NCBI GenBank assembly: GCA_036389395.1
Contig: DASVPY010000004.1
Coordinates: 1-64,000 of the forward strand
Source of the DNA: QHXQ01 sp036389395
GTDB taxonomy: Bacteria > Acidobacteriota > Blastocatellia > Pyrinomonadales > Pyrinomonadaceae
Direction of reading: 5' to 3'
Length of the DNA stretch: 64,000 nt
The position numbers and the translations under genes were made by a program. The notes below the pieces were generated by a model, which worked only from the letters and a program-made list of their open reading frames with translations, was not told where the DNA came from and did not search any database. Below are positions 35,264-43,092 of the stretch, piece by piece. How positions within the stretch are numbered: the first letter of the stretch is position 1; every line of letters starts with the position of its first letter.

Positions 35264-36571
35264 TTACGTCTGTGCCGGTTGCAGGCGCGCGCCCGCGCGG
35301 ACGGTCGCGCCGAGCAGGAGCGCGGCGAGCGCGCCGAGCAGGGCGCTCAGGATGAAGGCGGCGCGCGGCCCGCGCCACAGCCAGAGCGCGCCCATCAGCA
35401 GCGACGCCGGCCAGACCGTGCTGCTGAAGGCGAGATTGTACAGCCCGAACGCCGTGCCGCGCTGCTCCGGGCGCACCAGGTCGGCCACCAAAGCCTTCTC
35501 CACGCCCTCGCACAACCCGAAGTAGACGCCGTAGACGAGGAAGAGCGCCCACGCCGCGCCCGCCGTCGTGACGAACGCGAAGCCCGCGTAGACGGCCGCG
35601 TAGAGCAGCCAGCCCGCGATGATCAGTTTCTTGCGCCCGAGGCGATCCGAGAGGTCGCCGCCGACAAGCGAGCTTAAGACCTTCGAGCCGTGCAGCGCGG
35701 CCCACAACAGCGGCAGCGTCGCGGCGCTGATGCCGGCGTCGCGCGCGCGCAGGAGCAGGAAGGCGTCCGACGAGTTCGACAGCGTGAAGAGCGCGACGAG
35801 CAGGAGGAAGCGTTTGAAGTTGCCGTCGAAGCCGCGCAGCGTGAAGCGCGCGGGCGCGGGCTGCGCGCCGTCGGCCGCGCGCCCGGCGTGCGTCTCGCGC
35901 ACGAAGAAGACGACGACCAGCATCGCCGCCAGCGCCGGCACGGCGGCCCACAGGAAGACGCGCCGGAACTCGGCTTGCGTGGGCGCGTCGGGGTTGGCCG
36001 CCAGCCACGCGAGCAGGGCGAAGCCGAGGAGCGGGCCGATGATCGCGCCGCCGTGATCCATCGCGCGGTGGAAGCCGAAGGCGAGGCCGCGCTGCGCGGG
36101 CCGCGCGGCGTCGGCGATCATGGCGTCGCGCGGCGCGCTGCGGATGCCCTTGCCGATCCGATCCGCGAGGCGCACGGCGAACGCCTGCGGCCACGTCTGC
36201 GCGAACGCGAGCAGCGGGCGCGCGCAACTCGCCAGCCCGTAGCCGAAGACGACCGGGTACTTGCGCCGCCCCGCGCGGTCGCTCCAGTAGCCGGCGAACA
36301 GTTTCAGGAAGCTGGCGACCGACTCGGCCCCGCCCTCGACCAGCCCGATGACCGCGGGCGTCGCGCCGAGCGCGCCCGCGAGGAAGAGCGGCAGCAGCGG
36401 GTAGATGATCTCGCTCGACGCGTCGTTGAGCAGGCTCACCAGACTGATGGCGAAGACGTTGCGCGGCAGCGTGCGGTAGCGCGCCCACAAGCCCCGCGGC
36501 CGCTCGTCGAGCGGGCGCGCGGGCGCGCGGGCGTCGAAGCGGTCGGCGGCGTCGGTGTCCGGCTCGGCCAT
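35264..36571 (-). CDS. MFS transporter
   Basis: 435 residues with about twelve hydrophobic helices, a major facilitator superfamily permease of unknown substrate. The N-terminal cytosolic part is Asp/Arg-rich, then NVFAISLVSLLNDASSEIIY begins helix 1. The loop 2-3 signature appears as GYWSDRAGRRKYPVVFGYG and is repeated in the second half as GGDLSDRLGRKKLIIAGWL. DRIGKGIRSAPRDAMIADA after helix 4 and FHRAMDHGGAIIGPLLGF in helix 5 match the group often annotated as efflux or sugar-type MFS. It lies upstream of the polymerase gene by 37 bases. Confidence 0.92.
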   Translation of the reverse strand: MAEPDTDAADRFDARAPARPLDERPRGLWARYRTLPRNVFAISLVSLLNDASSEIIYPLLPLFLAGALGATPAVIGLVEGGAESVASFLKLFAGYWSDRAGRRKYPVVFGYGLASCARPLLAFAQTWPQAFAVRLADRIGKGIRSAPRDAMIADAARPAQRGLAFGFHRAMDHGGAIIGPLLGFALLAWLAANPDAPTQAEFRRVFLWAAVPALAAMLVVVFFVRETHAGRAADGAQPAPARFTLRGFDGNFKRFLLLVALFTLSNSSDAFLLLRARDAGISAATLPLLWAALHGSKVLSSLVGGDLSDRLGRKKLIIAGWLLYAAVYAGFAFVTTAGAAWALFLVYGVYFGLCEGVEKALVADLVRPEQRGTAFGLYNLAFSSTVWPASLLMGALWLWRGPRAAFILSALLGALAALLLGATVRAGARLQPAQT

Positions 36572-36692
36572 TAAGGACAGCAGTCAGGAGCCAGAAGTCA
36601 GGAGTCAGAAGCAGGAAGCCGGAACGCGGATGATGAAAGGCCAGCTATTCATTCTGGCTTCTGACTCCTGGCTTCTCGGCTTCCGGCTTCTT
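36572..36692. repeat. Family D GGAGTCAGAAG repeat overlapping queF 3' end
   Basis: GTCAGGAGCCAGAAGTCAGG on the left and TTCTGGCTTCTGACTCCTGG on the right, with a centre ATGATGAAAGGCC as in the copy at 33312. The right arm encodes the last residues of QueF. Confidence 0.85.
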
Positions 36693-37100
36693 GTAGCTCG
36701 CGCGCACGACCGTCTTGATGTTGCCGCGGACGTGGAAGTCGCCTTCCAGCTCGACGGCGAGCGGGTCGCAGGCGCGGACGAAGTCTTCGAGGATGACGTT
36801 GACGACGTGCTCGTGGAAAATCTTCACGTCGCGGAACGAGTTGATGTAGAGCTTCAGGCTCTTCAACTCGACGCAGCGCTCGTTGGGCACGTAAGAGAGC
36901 TTGAGGAGGGCGAAGTCGGGGAAGTCGGAGAACGGGCAGATGGCGGTGAACTCCGGCATCTCGAAGCTGACGGTGATCTCGCGCCCGACGTACTCGTAGG
37001 GGAACGTGTCGAGCGGGTACAGGTTCATCTCCGCGCGCGGCGTCGGGCGGATGTCGAGGCCCTGCCGGTTGACCGGCGGCGGCGCTTCGGTGACAGCCAT
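36645..37100 (-). CDS. queF: PreQ1 synthase (7-cyano-7-deazaguanine reductase)
   Basis: Reduces preQ0 to preQ1 with NADPH in queuosine biosynthesis. 151 residues, the short type I form. Active-site Cys and Asp are in FTAICPFSDFPDFALLKLSY (C and D seven apart, as in the tunnelling-fold family); the binding Glu/His are in NERCVELKSLKLYINSFRD and the KIFHEHVVN segment. GAGGAG precedes the start. The last ~12 residues (KPEAEKPGVRSQNE) are encoded by the family D repeat, so the natural tail was probably altered by repeat insertion. No other queuosine gene is nearby. Confidence 0.96.
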   Translation of the reverse strand: MAVTEAPPPVNRQGLDIRPTPRAEMNLYPLDTFPYEYVGREITVSFEMPEFTAICPFSDFPDFALLKLSYVPNERCVELKSLKLYINSFRDVKIFHEHVVNVILEDFVRACDPLAVELEGDFHVRGNIKTVVRASYKKPEAEKPGVRSQNE

Positions 37101-37205
37101 AAAACTTGCTCCTCTTGGTGACGCCTCGATCTTAACCGAGCCGCGCGCGACGCAGCAACCGGCAGGCGCGCTCGATTAGCTCGCGTTGCCTGCGACGGGC
37201 GCTCA

Positions 37206-37307
37206 GATCAACACAGAGGACACAGAGGAAGCACAGAGGACACAGTTTTTCTCTGTGCCCTCTGTGCTAACTCTGTGCCCTCTGTGTGAACCCGGCCGGC
37301 CGCTACA
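37206..37307. repeat. Family A CACAGAG palindrome
   Basis: Words ACACAGAGGACACAGAGG and CAGAGGACACAG on the left, CTCTGTGCCCTCTGTGC and CTCTGTGCCCTCTGTGTGAA on the right, followed by the edge CCCGGCCGGCCGCTACAG. Lies upstream of queF. Confidence 0.87.
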
Positions 37308-37348
37308 GGCGACCGCGCCGACGCCGAAGCGCACGCGCTCAGCGCCGG

Positions 37349-37435
37349 TTACCCCTGACCGGGCACAAGCCCCGCCAGCACCATGAATAAGCCGACGAGC
37401 GCGCACAGCGCGACCCACATGGCCCCCTTACTCAT
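37349..37435 (-). CDS. 28-residue single-pass membrane micro-protein
   Basis: Short frame MSKGAMWVALCALVGLFMVL continuing AGLVPGQG to a stop. It has a lysine before, and one hydrophobic helix across about residues 6-24, the pattern of small bacterial membrane proteins. AAGGAAGAGACGTG precedes the ATG at reasonable spacing. It sits alone between the queF-side repeat and the four-helix-bundle gene, 64 bases upstream-end to that gene's stop. Too short for confident assignment by eye; conservation would decide. Confidence 0.5.
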   Translation of the reverse strand: MSKGAMWVALCALVGLFMVLAGLVPGQG

Positions 37436-37499
37436 CACGTCTCTTCCTTGTTCCCTGCTTGCCCGTGCGCGGCCGCGCCGCACTTAATTTAAGGACTGC

Positions 37500-37955
37500 T
37501 CAAGCGCCGCGGCCCGACGCGCGTTCGAGCGCGCGGATGCGGTCGTGCGCCTCTCTGACCTGCGCGGCCTGGCGCGCGACGATCTCGCGCACGTCCTGCG
37601 GCAGCCCCGCTGTGAGCGCCGACTCGTAGGCGCTGACGGCCGCGTCTTCGCCGCGCTCGCACTCGCTGATGATCGCGCCCTCGTCCGCGCCCGCGAGCGC
37701 CGCCTTGAGATTCATCCACCCGCGGTGCAGCGCGCCGACGGTCGAAGCGGTCGTCTCCGGGTCGCCGCCGAGGCGGCGCACCTCCGCTTGCAACTCGCCC
37801 GCGAACTGCGCCCGCTGCTGCGCGTAGGTCAGGAAGAGCGTCTTCAGTTCGCCGTTCTTCACGCCCTCGGCCGCCTGGCGAAAGCCCTCCTGCCCGTCCT
37901 TGCACGTCTCGATCAGCTCGTTCAGCGTCGAAAGCACCTGCCCGTGATCACTCAT
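37500..37955 (-). CDS. PA2169-family four-helix-bundle protein (DUF2383)
   Basis: 151 residues, ferritin-like/four-helix-bundle protein of the PA2169 (DUF2383) family, often linked to stress conditions though the role is not established. Helices are evident: VLSTLNELIETCKDGQEGF, KTLFLTYAQQRAQFAGELQ, GWMNLKAALAGADEGAIIS followed by CERGEDAAVSAYESALTAG, and REIVARQAAQVREAHDRIR. Glu/His residues of a possible metal site are present in the third and fourth helices. AAGGAG lies upstream. It lies 40 bases beyond the rhomboid gene on the same strand and may be co-transcribed. Confidence 0.88.
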   Translation of the reverse strand: MSDHGQVLSTLNELIETCKDGQEGFRQAAEGVKNGELKTLFLTYAQQRAQFAGELQAEVRRLGGDPETTASTVGALHRGWMNLKAALAGADEGAIISECERGEDAAVSAYESALTAGLPQDVREIVARQAAQVREAHDRIRALERASGRGA

Positions 37956-37995
37956 GTAAAACTCCTTGAAGCTGTGAACCGTTAGCGACGCGCCG

Positions 37996-38775
37996 CTAGG
38001 CGCGCCCCCACTGCGGCGGCGCGGCGCTGCGCGCGCCGCGGTCGAAGAGCTTGACCAGCACCAGCCCCGCGATGAAGCCGCCGATGTGCGCGCCGTAAGC
38101 CACGCCGCCCTCGGCCGTGCCCACGCCCAACATCCCCAGCCCGCTCACGAGCTGGAACACGAACCAGATGCCGAGCGCGACGTAGGCCGGCACGGTCGTC
38201 AGGAAGTTGAACAGGATGACGCGCACGCGCCGGTGCGGGAACAGCAGGATGTAGCCGCCCAGCACGCCGGAGATCGCGCCCGACGCACCCAGGCTCGGCA
38301 CGTAAGGGTTCTGCCCGAACGCCACGGTCGAGGCGACGTGCGCGAGCGACGCGATCACGCCGCACGCGAGATAAAAGATCAGGTAACGCGCCCGCCCCAT
38401 GCGATCCTCCAGGTTGTCGCCGAAAATCCAGAGGAAGAGCATGTTGCCGAAGATGTGCGCCAGCGAGCCGTGCATGAACATGGACGTGAGCAGCGTCAAA
38501 TACACACTGCCCGGCGTCGGCTGCAAGTTAATCGTCGCGGCGCGGCCGTTCTCGTCGAGCACGGGCCGGCCCAGGGCGTCCGTGAACGGCACGGGCTTGT
38601 CCACGTCGCGCCCGGTCACGATCTCCTGCGGCACGGCCGACCACGCGTAGGTGAAGCGGTCGTTCGTGCCGAGGCCCTGGAAGAGCACGAAGACCAGGAC
38701 GTTGACCGCGATGAGCACGTAGTTGACGAGCGGGAACGTGGTGCGATCCGAGTTGTCGTCGCCGATTGGGAACAT
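37996..38775 (-). CDS. Rhomboid-family intramembrane serine protease
   Basis: 259 residues, six or so transmembrane helices. The catalytic dyad is visible: Ser in LGASGAISGVLGGYILLFP and His in AYGAHIGGFIAGLVLVK. The conserved MFMHGSLAHIFGNMLFLWIF (H-x-x-x-N region) precedes them, and the loop between helix 1 and 2 is about 85 residues. Rhomboids cleave transmembrane substrates; the target is unknown. GAGGAGG lies upstream at long spacing. Downstream genes on this strand include the four-helix-bundle protein. Confidence 0.93.
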   Translation of the reverse strand: MFPIGDDNSDRTTFPLVNYVLIAVNVLVFVLFQGLGTNDRFTYAWSAVPQEIVTGRDVDKPVPFTDALGRPVLDENGRAATINLQPTPGSVYLTLLTSMFMHGSLAHIFGNMLFLWIFGDNLEDRMGRARYLIFYLACGVIASLAHVASTVAFGQNPYVPSLGASGAISGVLGGYILLFPHRRVRVILFNFLTTVPAYVALGIWFVFQLVSGLGMLGVGTAEGGVAYGAHIGGFIAGLVLVKLFDRGARSAAPPQWGRA

Positions 38776-38884
38776 CTCTCGCCTGCCTCCTCAGCTACAG
38801 CCGCCGACCCGGCGGCCAGCATTTAAGCCGGCCAAGTTGCGGCGCGTGTCGCGGCCCTCTCACGCTTGCGTCACAAAAGCGCGA

Positions 38885-38913
38885 AGCCCGCCGCGGCCGG
38901 GGCGCGGCGGGCT
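38885..38913 (-). terminator. Hairpin terminator after the symporter gene
   Basis: Eleven-base stem AGCCCGCCGCG (38885-38895) / CGCGGCGGGCT (38903-38913). On the minus strand it is followed by TCGCGCTTTTG, a short delayed U-run. Located between the symporter and rhomboid genes. Confidence 0.6.
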
Positions 38914-38962
38914 TTGCCGGTAGAGCCGCGCCACATGGGAGCGGCGGCGGTCACGCGCCGGC

Positions 38963-40354
38963 TCAGGTCTGCCCTTCGGCCACCGCCTCGGCGAAGGCCG
39001 GCTCGCCGTGCGCGAGGTCGTAGGCCACCTCTTCGGGCGTGCCGAAGACGCGCGCGCGCGCGTCGTCGAACTCGCCCTCCCAGCGCGCCACGACGCACGT
39101 CGCCAGGCAGTTGCCGATCACGTTGACGCAGGTGCGGCCCATGTCCATCAACTCGTCCACGCCGAAGATGACGGCGACGCCCAGCGCGCCGTAGCCGGGC
39201 ACGAACGTGTTGAGCGTCGCCAGCAGGATGACGAGCGACGCGCGCGGCACGGCCGCGACGCCCTTGGACGTGAGCATCAGCGTCAACATCATCACGATCT
39301 GCTGCCCGAACGTCATCTGGAAGCCGGAGGTCGTGCCCGCCGCCTGCGCGACGAAGATCGAGGCCATCGCCAGGTACAAAGTCGTCCCGTCGAGGTTGAA
39401 GCTGTAGCCCGTCGGCATCACGAAGCCGACGATGCGCGGCGGCACGCCGAGGCGCTCCATCACCTCCATCGCCTTCGGCAACGCGGACTCGCTGCTCGTC
39501 GTGGCGAACGCAATCGTCGCCGGCTCGCGCACCGCCTTCAGGAATTTCAGGATCGGCACGCGCGCGATCAGTGCGACCGCGCCGAAGACGAAGACGACGA
39601 GGATGACGAGCGCGAGGTAGAGCGAGCCGATCAGCTTGCCGAGGTTGACGAGCACGCCGAGACCCTGCGTGCCGACCGTGTGCGCCATCGCCGCGCCGAC
39701 GCCGATGGGCGCGAACAGCATCACGTAGCTCGTGAACCGGAACATGATCTGCGACAGGCTCTCGCACGCGCGCAGGACGGGCCGGCCCTTCTCGCCGATG
39801 GCCGAGACCGCCATCGCGAACAGCACCGAGAAGGCCACGATCTGCAACACGTCGCCTTTCACCATCGCGTCCACGACGGACGAAGGGAAGAGGTGGACGA
39901 GCGTCTCGACCAGCGTCTTCGGGTGGTTCTGCCCGACCTGGTTGGCGACCTCCGTGCTCGACGCGACGAGTTGCACGCCGACGCCCGGCCGCGTCAGGTT
40001 CACCACGCCCAGGCCGATGAAGAGCGCGATGGTCGTGACGATCTCGAAGTAGAGCAGCGCCTTCGCGCCCATGCGCCCGACCTTCTTCAAGTCGCCGCCG
40101 CCCGCGATGCCGACGACGAGGGTGGAGAAGACGAGCGGCGCGATGATCGACTTGATCAGGTTCAGGAAGATGTCGCGCAGGAAGAAGACGCGGTTGCCCC
40201 AATCGGGCCGGACGTAGCCGAGCAGGCCGCCCAGCACCAGCCCGATCATGATCCAGGTGGTCAGCGACAGTCGCCACCAGGGCTTGCGCCGCGCCGCCGC
40301 GAGGCGGGCCTCGACCGCGCCGTTACCGAGTTCGTTGTTCGTTTGAGGAGTCAT
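38963..40354 (-). CDS. Dicarboxylate/amino acid:cation symporter (DAACS)
   Basis: 463-residue inner-membrane symporter of the glutamate/aspartate and C4-dicarboxylate family (GltP/DctA-like), with about eight helices and two re-entrant hairpins. Landmarks: FATTSSESALPKAMEVMERL (serine-rich HP1), GYSFNLDGTTLYLAMASIF (helix 7 NMDGT equivalent, here NLDGT), and GVDELMDMGRTCVNVIGNCL (helix 8, with substrate Asp/Arg/Asn). The Met-to-Leu change in NLDGT is worth noting because this motif takes part in sodium binding. It lies 26 bases after the NAD kinase stop, so probably one operon. Confidence 0.93.
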   Translation of the reverse strand: MTPQTNNELGNGAVEARLAAARRKPWWRLSLTTWIMIGLVLGGLLGYVRPDWGNRVFFLRDIFLNLIKSIIAPLVFSTLVVGIAGGGDLKKVGRMGAKALLYFEIVTTIALFIGLGVVNLTRPGVGVQLVASSTEVANQVGQNHPKTLVETLVHLFPSSVVDAMVKGDVLQIVAFSVLFAMAVSAIGEKGRPVLRACESLSQIMFRFTSYVMLFAPIGVGAAMAHTVGTQGLGVLVNLGKLIGSLYLALVILVVFVFGAVALIARVPILKFLKAVREPATIAFATTSSESALPKAMEVMERLGVPPRIVGFVMPTGYSFNLDGTTLYLAMASIFVAQAAGTTSGFQMTFGQQIVMMLTLMLTSKGVAAVPRASLVILLATLNTFVPGYGALGVAVIFGVDELMDMGRTCVNVIGNCLATCVVARWEGEFDDARARVFGTPEEVAYDLAHGEPAFAEAVAEGQT

Positions 40355-40380
40355 GTGCGTTCGTTAAGATGACGGGCGCG

Positions 40381-41274
40381 TCAGCGCCCCCAGCGCAGCT
40401 TGCCGCGCAGGACTTCAAAGTAGTTCCGACTGGTCGGCTGCACGAGGTTGAACGTCGTGCGACTCTTCGTGATGCGGACGCGGTCGTCCTGCTCCATCGG
40501 GTAGCCGACCTGCCCGTCGAGCGTGAGCGCGACCTCCTCCTTGCCCGTGAGCAGCACGAGTTCGACCGTCGCGTCGTCCGGCACGACGAGCGGCCGGTTC
40601 GAGAGCGTGTGCGGGCAGATGGGCGTGATCACGACCGCGCCCATCGAGGGGTAGATGATCGGCCCGCCCGCCGAGAGGTTGTAGGCGGTCGAACCCGTGG
40701 GCGTCGAGACGATCAGCCCGTCGGCGCGGAAGCGGTTGACGAACTGCCCGTCGAGCCACGTCTCGATCTCGATGATGCGCGCGAGCGCCGACTTGCTGAT
40801 GACCACGTCGTTGAGGACGCGGTTGCGCAGGAGCGCCTCGTCGCCGCGCCGCAACTCGGCCGCCAGCATCAGCCGGCGGTCGATCCCGTACTGCCCCGTC
40901 AGCACGGCCTCGACCGCCGGGATCAACTCCTCGATGCGGACTTCGGTCAGGTAGCCGAGGCTGCCGTAGTTGACGCCGATGACCGGCACGTCGCGGTTGT
41001 CGAGCAGGCGCGCGGCGGCGATCATCGTGCCGTCGCCGCCCAGCACGACGATCAGGTCGGAGGCGGCGGCCAGTTCCTCGTACTCGAAGACCTCCAGCTC
41101 GCAGCCGGCCTCGCGCTCGATCTCGGCGCGCTCGACGCGCGGCCCGGCCGCCACGCGGATGCCGCGCCCGTTGAGGTGGCGCAGCAGCTCGCAGATGGAC
41201 TTGGCCGCCTCCGGCAGATGCGGCTTGACGAGCACGCCGACGCGGCGTATCGGTGCTGGCTCCGGCGTTAACAC
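40381..41274 (-). CDS. nadK: NAD(+)/NADH kinase
   Basis: Phosphorylates NAD to NADP, cytosolic. From GTG 41274 the protein is 297 residues, the usual size. Landmarks: the phosphate-binding VVLGGDGTMIAAARLL, VNYGSLGYLTEVRIEEL, LNDVVISKSALARIIEIE, and STPTGSTAYNLSAGGPIIYP. The frame stays open upstream to 41418, but the additional 48 residues do not resemble the family start and lack a good ribosome binding site, so I favour the GTG. It is followed by the symporter gene. Confidence 0.93.
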   Translation of the reverse strand: MLTPEPAPIRRVGVLVKPHLPEAAKSICELLRHLNGRGIRVAAGPRVERAEIEREAGCELEVFEYEELAAASDLIVVLGGDGTMIAAARLLDNRDVPVIGVNYGSLGYLTEVRIEELIPAVEAVLTGQYGIDRRLMLAAELRRGDEALLRNRVLNDVVISKSALARIIEIETWLDGQFVNRFRADGLIVSTPTGSTAYNLSAGGPIIYPSMGAVVITPICPHTLSNRPLVVPDDATVELVLLTGKEEVALTLDGQVGYPMEQDDRVRITKSRTTFNLVQPTSRNYFEVLRGKLRWGR

Positions 41275-41524
41275 GAACGACTTGTCCCGCCGTTGGCGTA
41301 CAGGGGCGACGAAAGAGTTTTGTACGTGGAGAACGGGCGGATGATACCCGCGCCTCTTTCCGAGTGTCAACGCGAACCTTCGGCCGGCGGCGCGCTGTGA
41401 CGCCGCGACAACTGCCACAGGGCCGCGCGCGGCGCGGCGGGGGTCGCGCTAAGCTGTGTGCGGGTCGGGCGTCAGGCCGGCGGTAACGCGTCGGCGCGGC
41501 GGACGCGGCCCGGAGGGAGTGACG

Positions 41525-41824
41525 ATGAAGCTGATCGTGTTGATGACTTTGGCCCCGCCGTGCGCGCTGCTGGCGCTGTTCGCGCTGACGCAGTTGTTCG
41601 GCGACGTGTCGGAGCCGAGCGTCTGGCTCGCGCTGTTCGGCGCGATGGCGCTGACGGGGCTGCTGGTGCTGCTGTACCTGTTGTGCCGGCTGTTGGGCGG
41701 GGCGACGCTGGCGGGCTACGAGAAGGCTGCGGCGGCGCTCGCGGCGTTCGACCTGTTCGCGCCGCTCGCGCTCCTCGCGCTGGTCATCTACTCGCTGCGC
41801 CACATGAAGCTGATCATGCTGTGA
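41525..41824 (+). CDS. Small three-helix membrane protein
   Basis: 99 residues, not recognised. GGAGGGAGTGACG precedes the ATG, an excellent ribosome binding site. Three hydrophobic segments are visible at about residues 4-24 (VLMTLAPPCALLALFALTQL), 34-58 and 68-92, so it is an integral membrane protein with short loops and a charged end (LRHMKLIML). It lies alone on the plus strand, between the divergent nadK operon and the convergent PQQ-propeller gene. Confidence 0.7.
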   Translation: MKLIVLMTLAPPCALLALFALTQLFGDVSEPSVWLALFGAMALTGLLVLLYLLCRLLGGATLAGYEKAAAALAAFDLFAPLALLALVIYSLRHMKLIML

Positions 41825-41844
41825 GACGCAGAGAGCGCGCGGCT

Positions 41845-42939
41845 TCAGCGGACGGCGTAGAGCGTGCCGTCCCAGCCGCCGAAGTAGACGAGACCGGCGG
41901 CGACGGCGGGCGCGGAGGTGACGATGGCGTTGGTGGGGAACGTCCAGCGCGGCGCGCCGGTCTGCGCGTCGAGCGCGACGAGACCCTTGGCCGTGCCGAA
42001 GTGTACGAGCGCGCCCGCGGGCGTCGGCGCGGACGTGACGCCCTGCTCCGAGACGTAGCGCCACAACTCGCGCCCGCTGCCCGCGTCGAACGCGTAGAGC
42101 GTGCCGCCGATGCCGCCGCAGTAGACCGCGCCGCCCGCCGCGGCCGGCGAGAACGGCAGGCCGCCTTCGACCTGCGCGCGCCAACGCTCGCCGCCCCGCT
42201 CCGCGTCGAGCGCGTAGAGCGAGCCGCGCAGGGTCGTGCAGTAGAGCGTGCCAGCCACGACGACGGGCGCGGCGACCACCGCGCCATCTGTCTTGACAGA
42301 CCACAGTTCGTGGCCGTCCGCCGCGTCGAGGGCTTGGAGGCCGGCGGCGCTGCCGACGTAGAGGCGCGGGCCGGCGGCCACGGGCGCGGTCGGCGTGCCG
42401 CGCTTCGCGCTCGCGCGCCAACGCTCCTTGCCCGTCGCGGTCTCGACGGCGTAGACGAAGCCGTCCGTGCTGGCGACGACGACCAGCTCGCCCGCGACGA
42501 CCGGCGACGCACTCACCGCGTACTGCGTCTTAAACTTCCACCTGACCTGCCCGCTCGCCGCCGTCAACGCGTAGAGCTTATTGTCCTGGCTGCCGAAGTA
42601 GAGCGCGTCGCCGGCCGCCACCGGCGCGCTGATGACGCGCCCGCCCGTCTTGACGCGCCACAACTCGCGCCCGCTCGTCGCGTCCGCCGCGTAGACGCTG
42701 TAGTCGTAACTGCCGACGTAGACGACGCCCGCGCTCACTAACGGCGTCGCGTACACGCTCCCGTGCGTCCGCATCTGCCACGCGACCGTGCCCAAGGGCG
42801 GCGACGGCGTGACGCCCTCGGCCCGCGCGCCCGGCTGCGCCGCACTCGCCGCCTGCTCCTGCGCCCGCGCGCCGACAACGCTCGCGCCCAGGGCCAGCGT
42901 AGAGAGCACGATGAGGTGCGCAATACACCACAGAGGCAC
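41845..42939 (-). CDS. Secreted PQQ-type beta-propeller protein (BamB-like repeats)
   Basis: About 364 residues made of roughly eight PQQ/BamB-type blades, each with a core like GSYDYSVYAADATSGRELW or GSQDNKLYALTAASGQVRW. Such propellers act as scaffolds, for instance in outer-membrane assembly, or bind quinone cofactors; no dehydrogenase part is present. The signal peptide is LIVLSTLALGASVVGARAQ. The start is uncertain because the gene's first codons lie in a family A repeat; I take GTG 42939 as the one giving a normal-length signal peptide. A longer frame to 43056 would be translated repeat. Confidence 0.85.
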   Translation of the reverse strand: MPLWCIAHLIVLSTLALGASVVGARAQEQAASAAQPGARAEGVTPSPPLGTVAWQMRTHGSVYATPLVSAGVVYVGSYDYSVYAADATSGRELWRVKTGGRVISAPVAAGDALYFGSQDNKLYALTAASGQVRWKFKTQYAVSASPVVAGELVVVASTDGFVYAVETATGKERWRASAKRGTPTAPVAAGPRLYVGSAAGLQALDAADGHELWSVKTDGAVVAAPVVVAGTLYCTTLRGSLYALDAERGGERWRAQVEGGLPFSPAAAGGAVYCGGIGGTLYAFDAGSGRELWRYVSEQGVTSAPTPAGALVHFGTAKGLVALDAQTGAPRWTFPTNAIVTSAPAVAAGLVYFGGWDGTLYAVR

Positions 42940-43021
42940 AGAGTACACAGAGGTAGCACGGAGGCCTGAGTGGCATTCGAGCCTCCGTGCATCCTCTGTG
43001 CGCTCTGTGCCTCTGTGGTGA
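42927..43021. repeat. Family A CACAGAG palindrome overlapping a gene start
   Basis: Arms ACCACAGAGGCACAGAGTAC and GCTCTGTGCCTCTGTGGT, with CACGGAGGCC / GCCTCCGTG inner words. It spans the start of the PQQ-propeller gene, so the insertion must lie within or very near its translation start. Confidence 0.85.
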
Positions 43022-43092
43022 ATGGCTACCATGATCTGCAACTCAAACTGCACCACTACCGCGTTCCCACTCCGCCCGGTCTGCGAGTGGGT

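Noticed and set aside
37101..37205. PreQ1 riboswitch ahead of queF
   Set aside because: No stem with the conserved A-rich tail and C-containing loop could be traced in the leader; only a GAGGAG ribosome binding site is clear.
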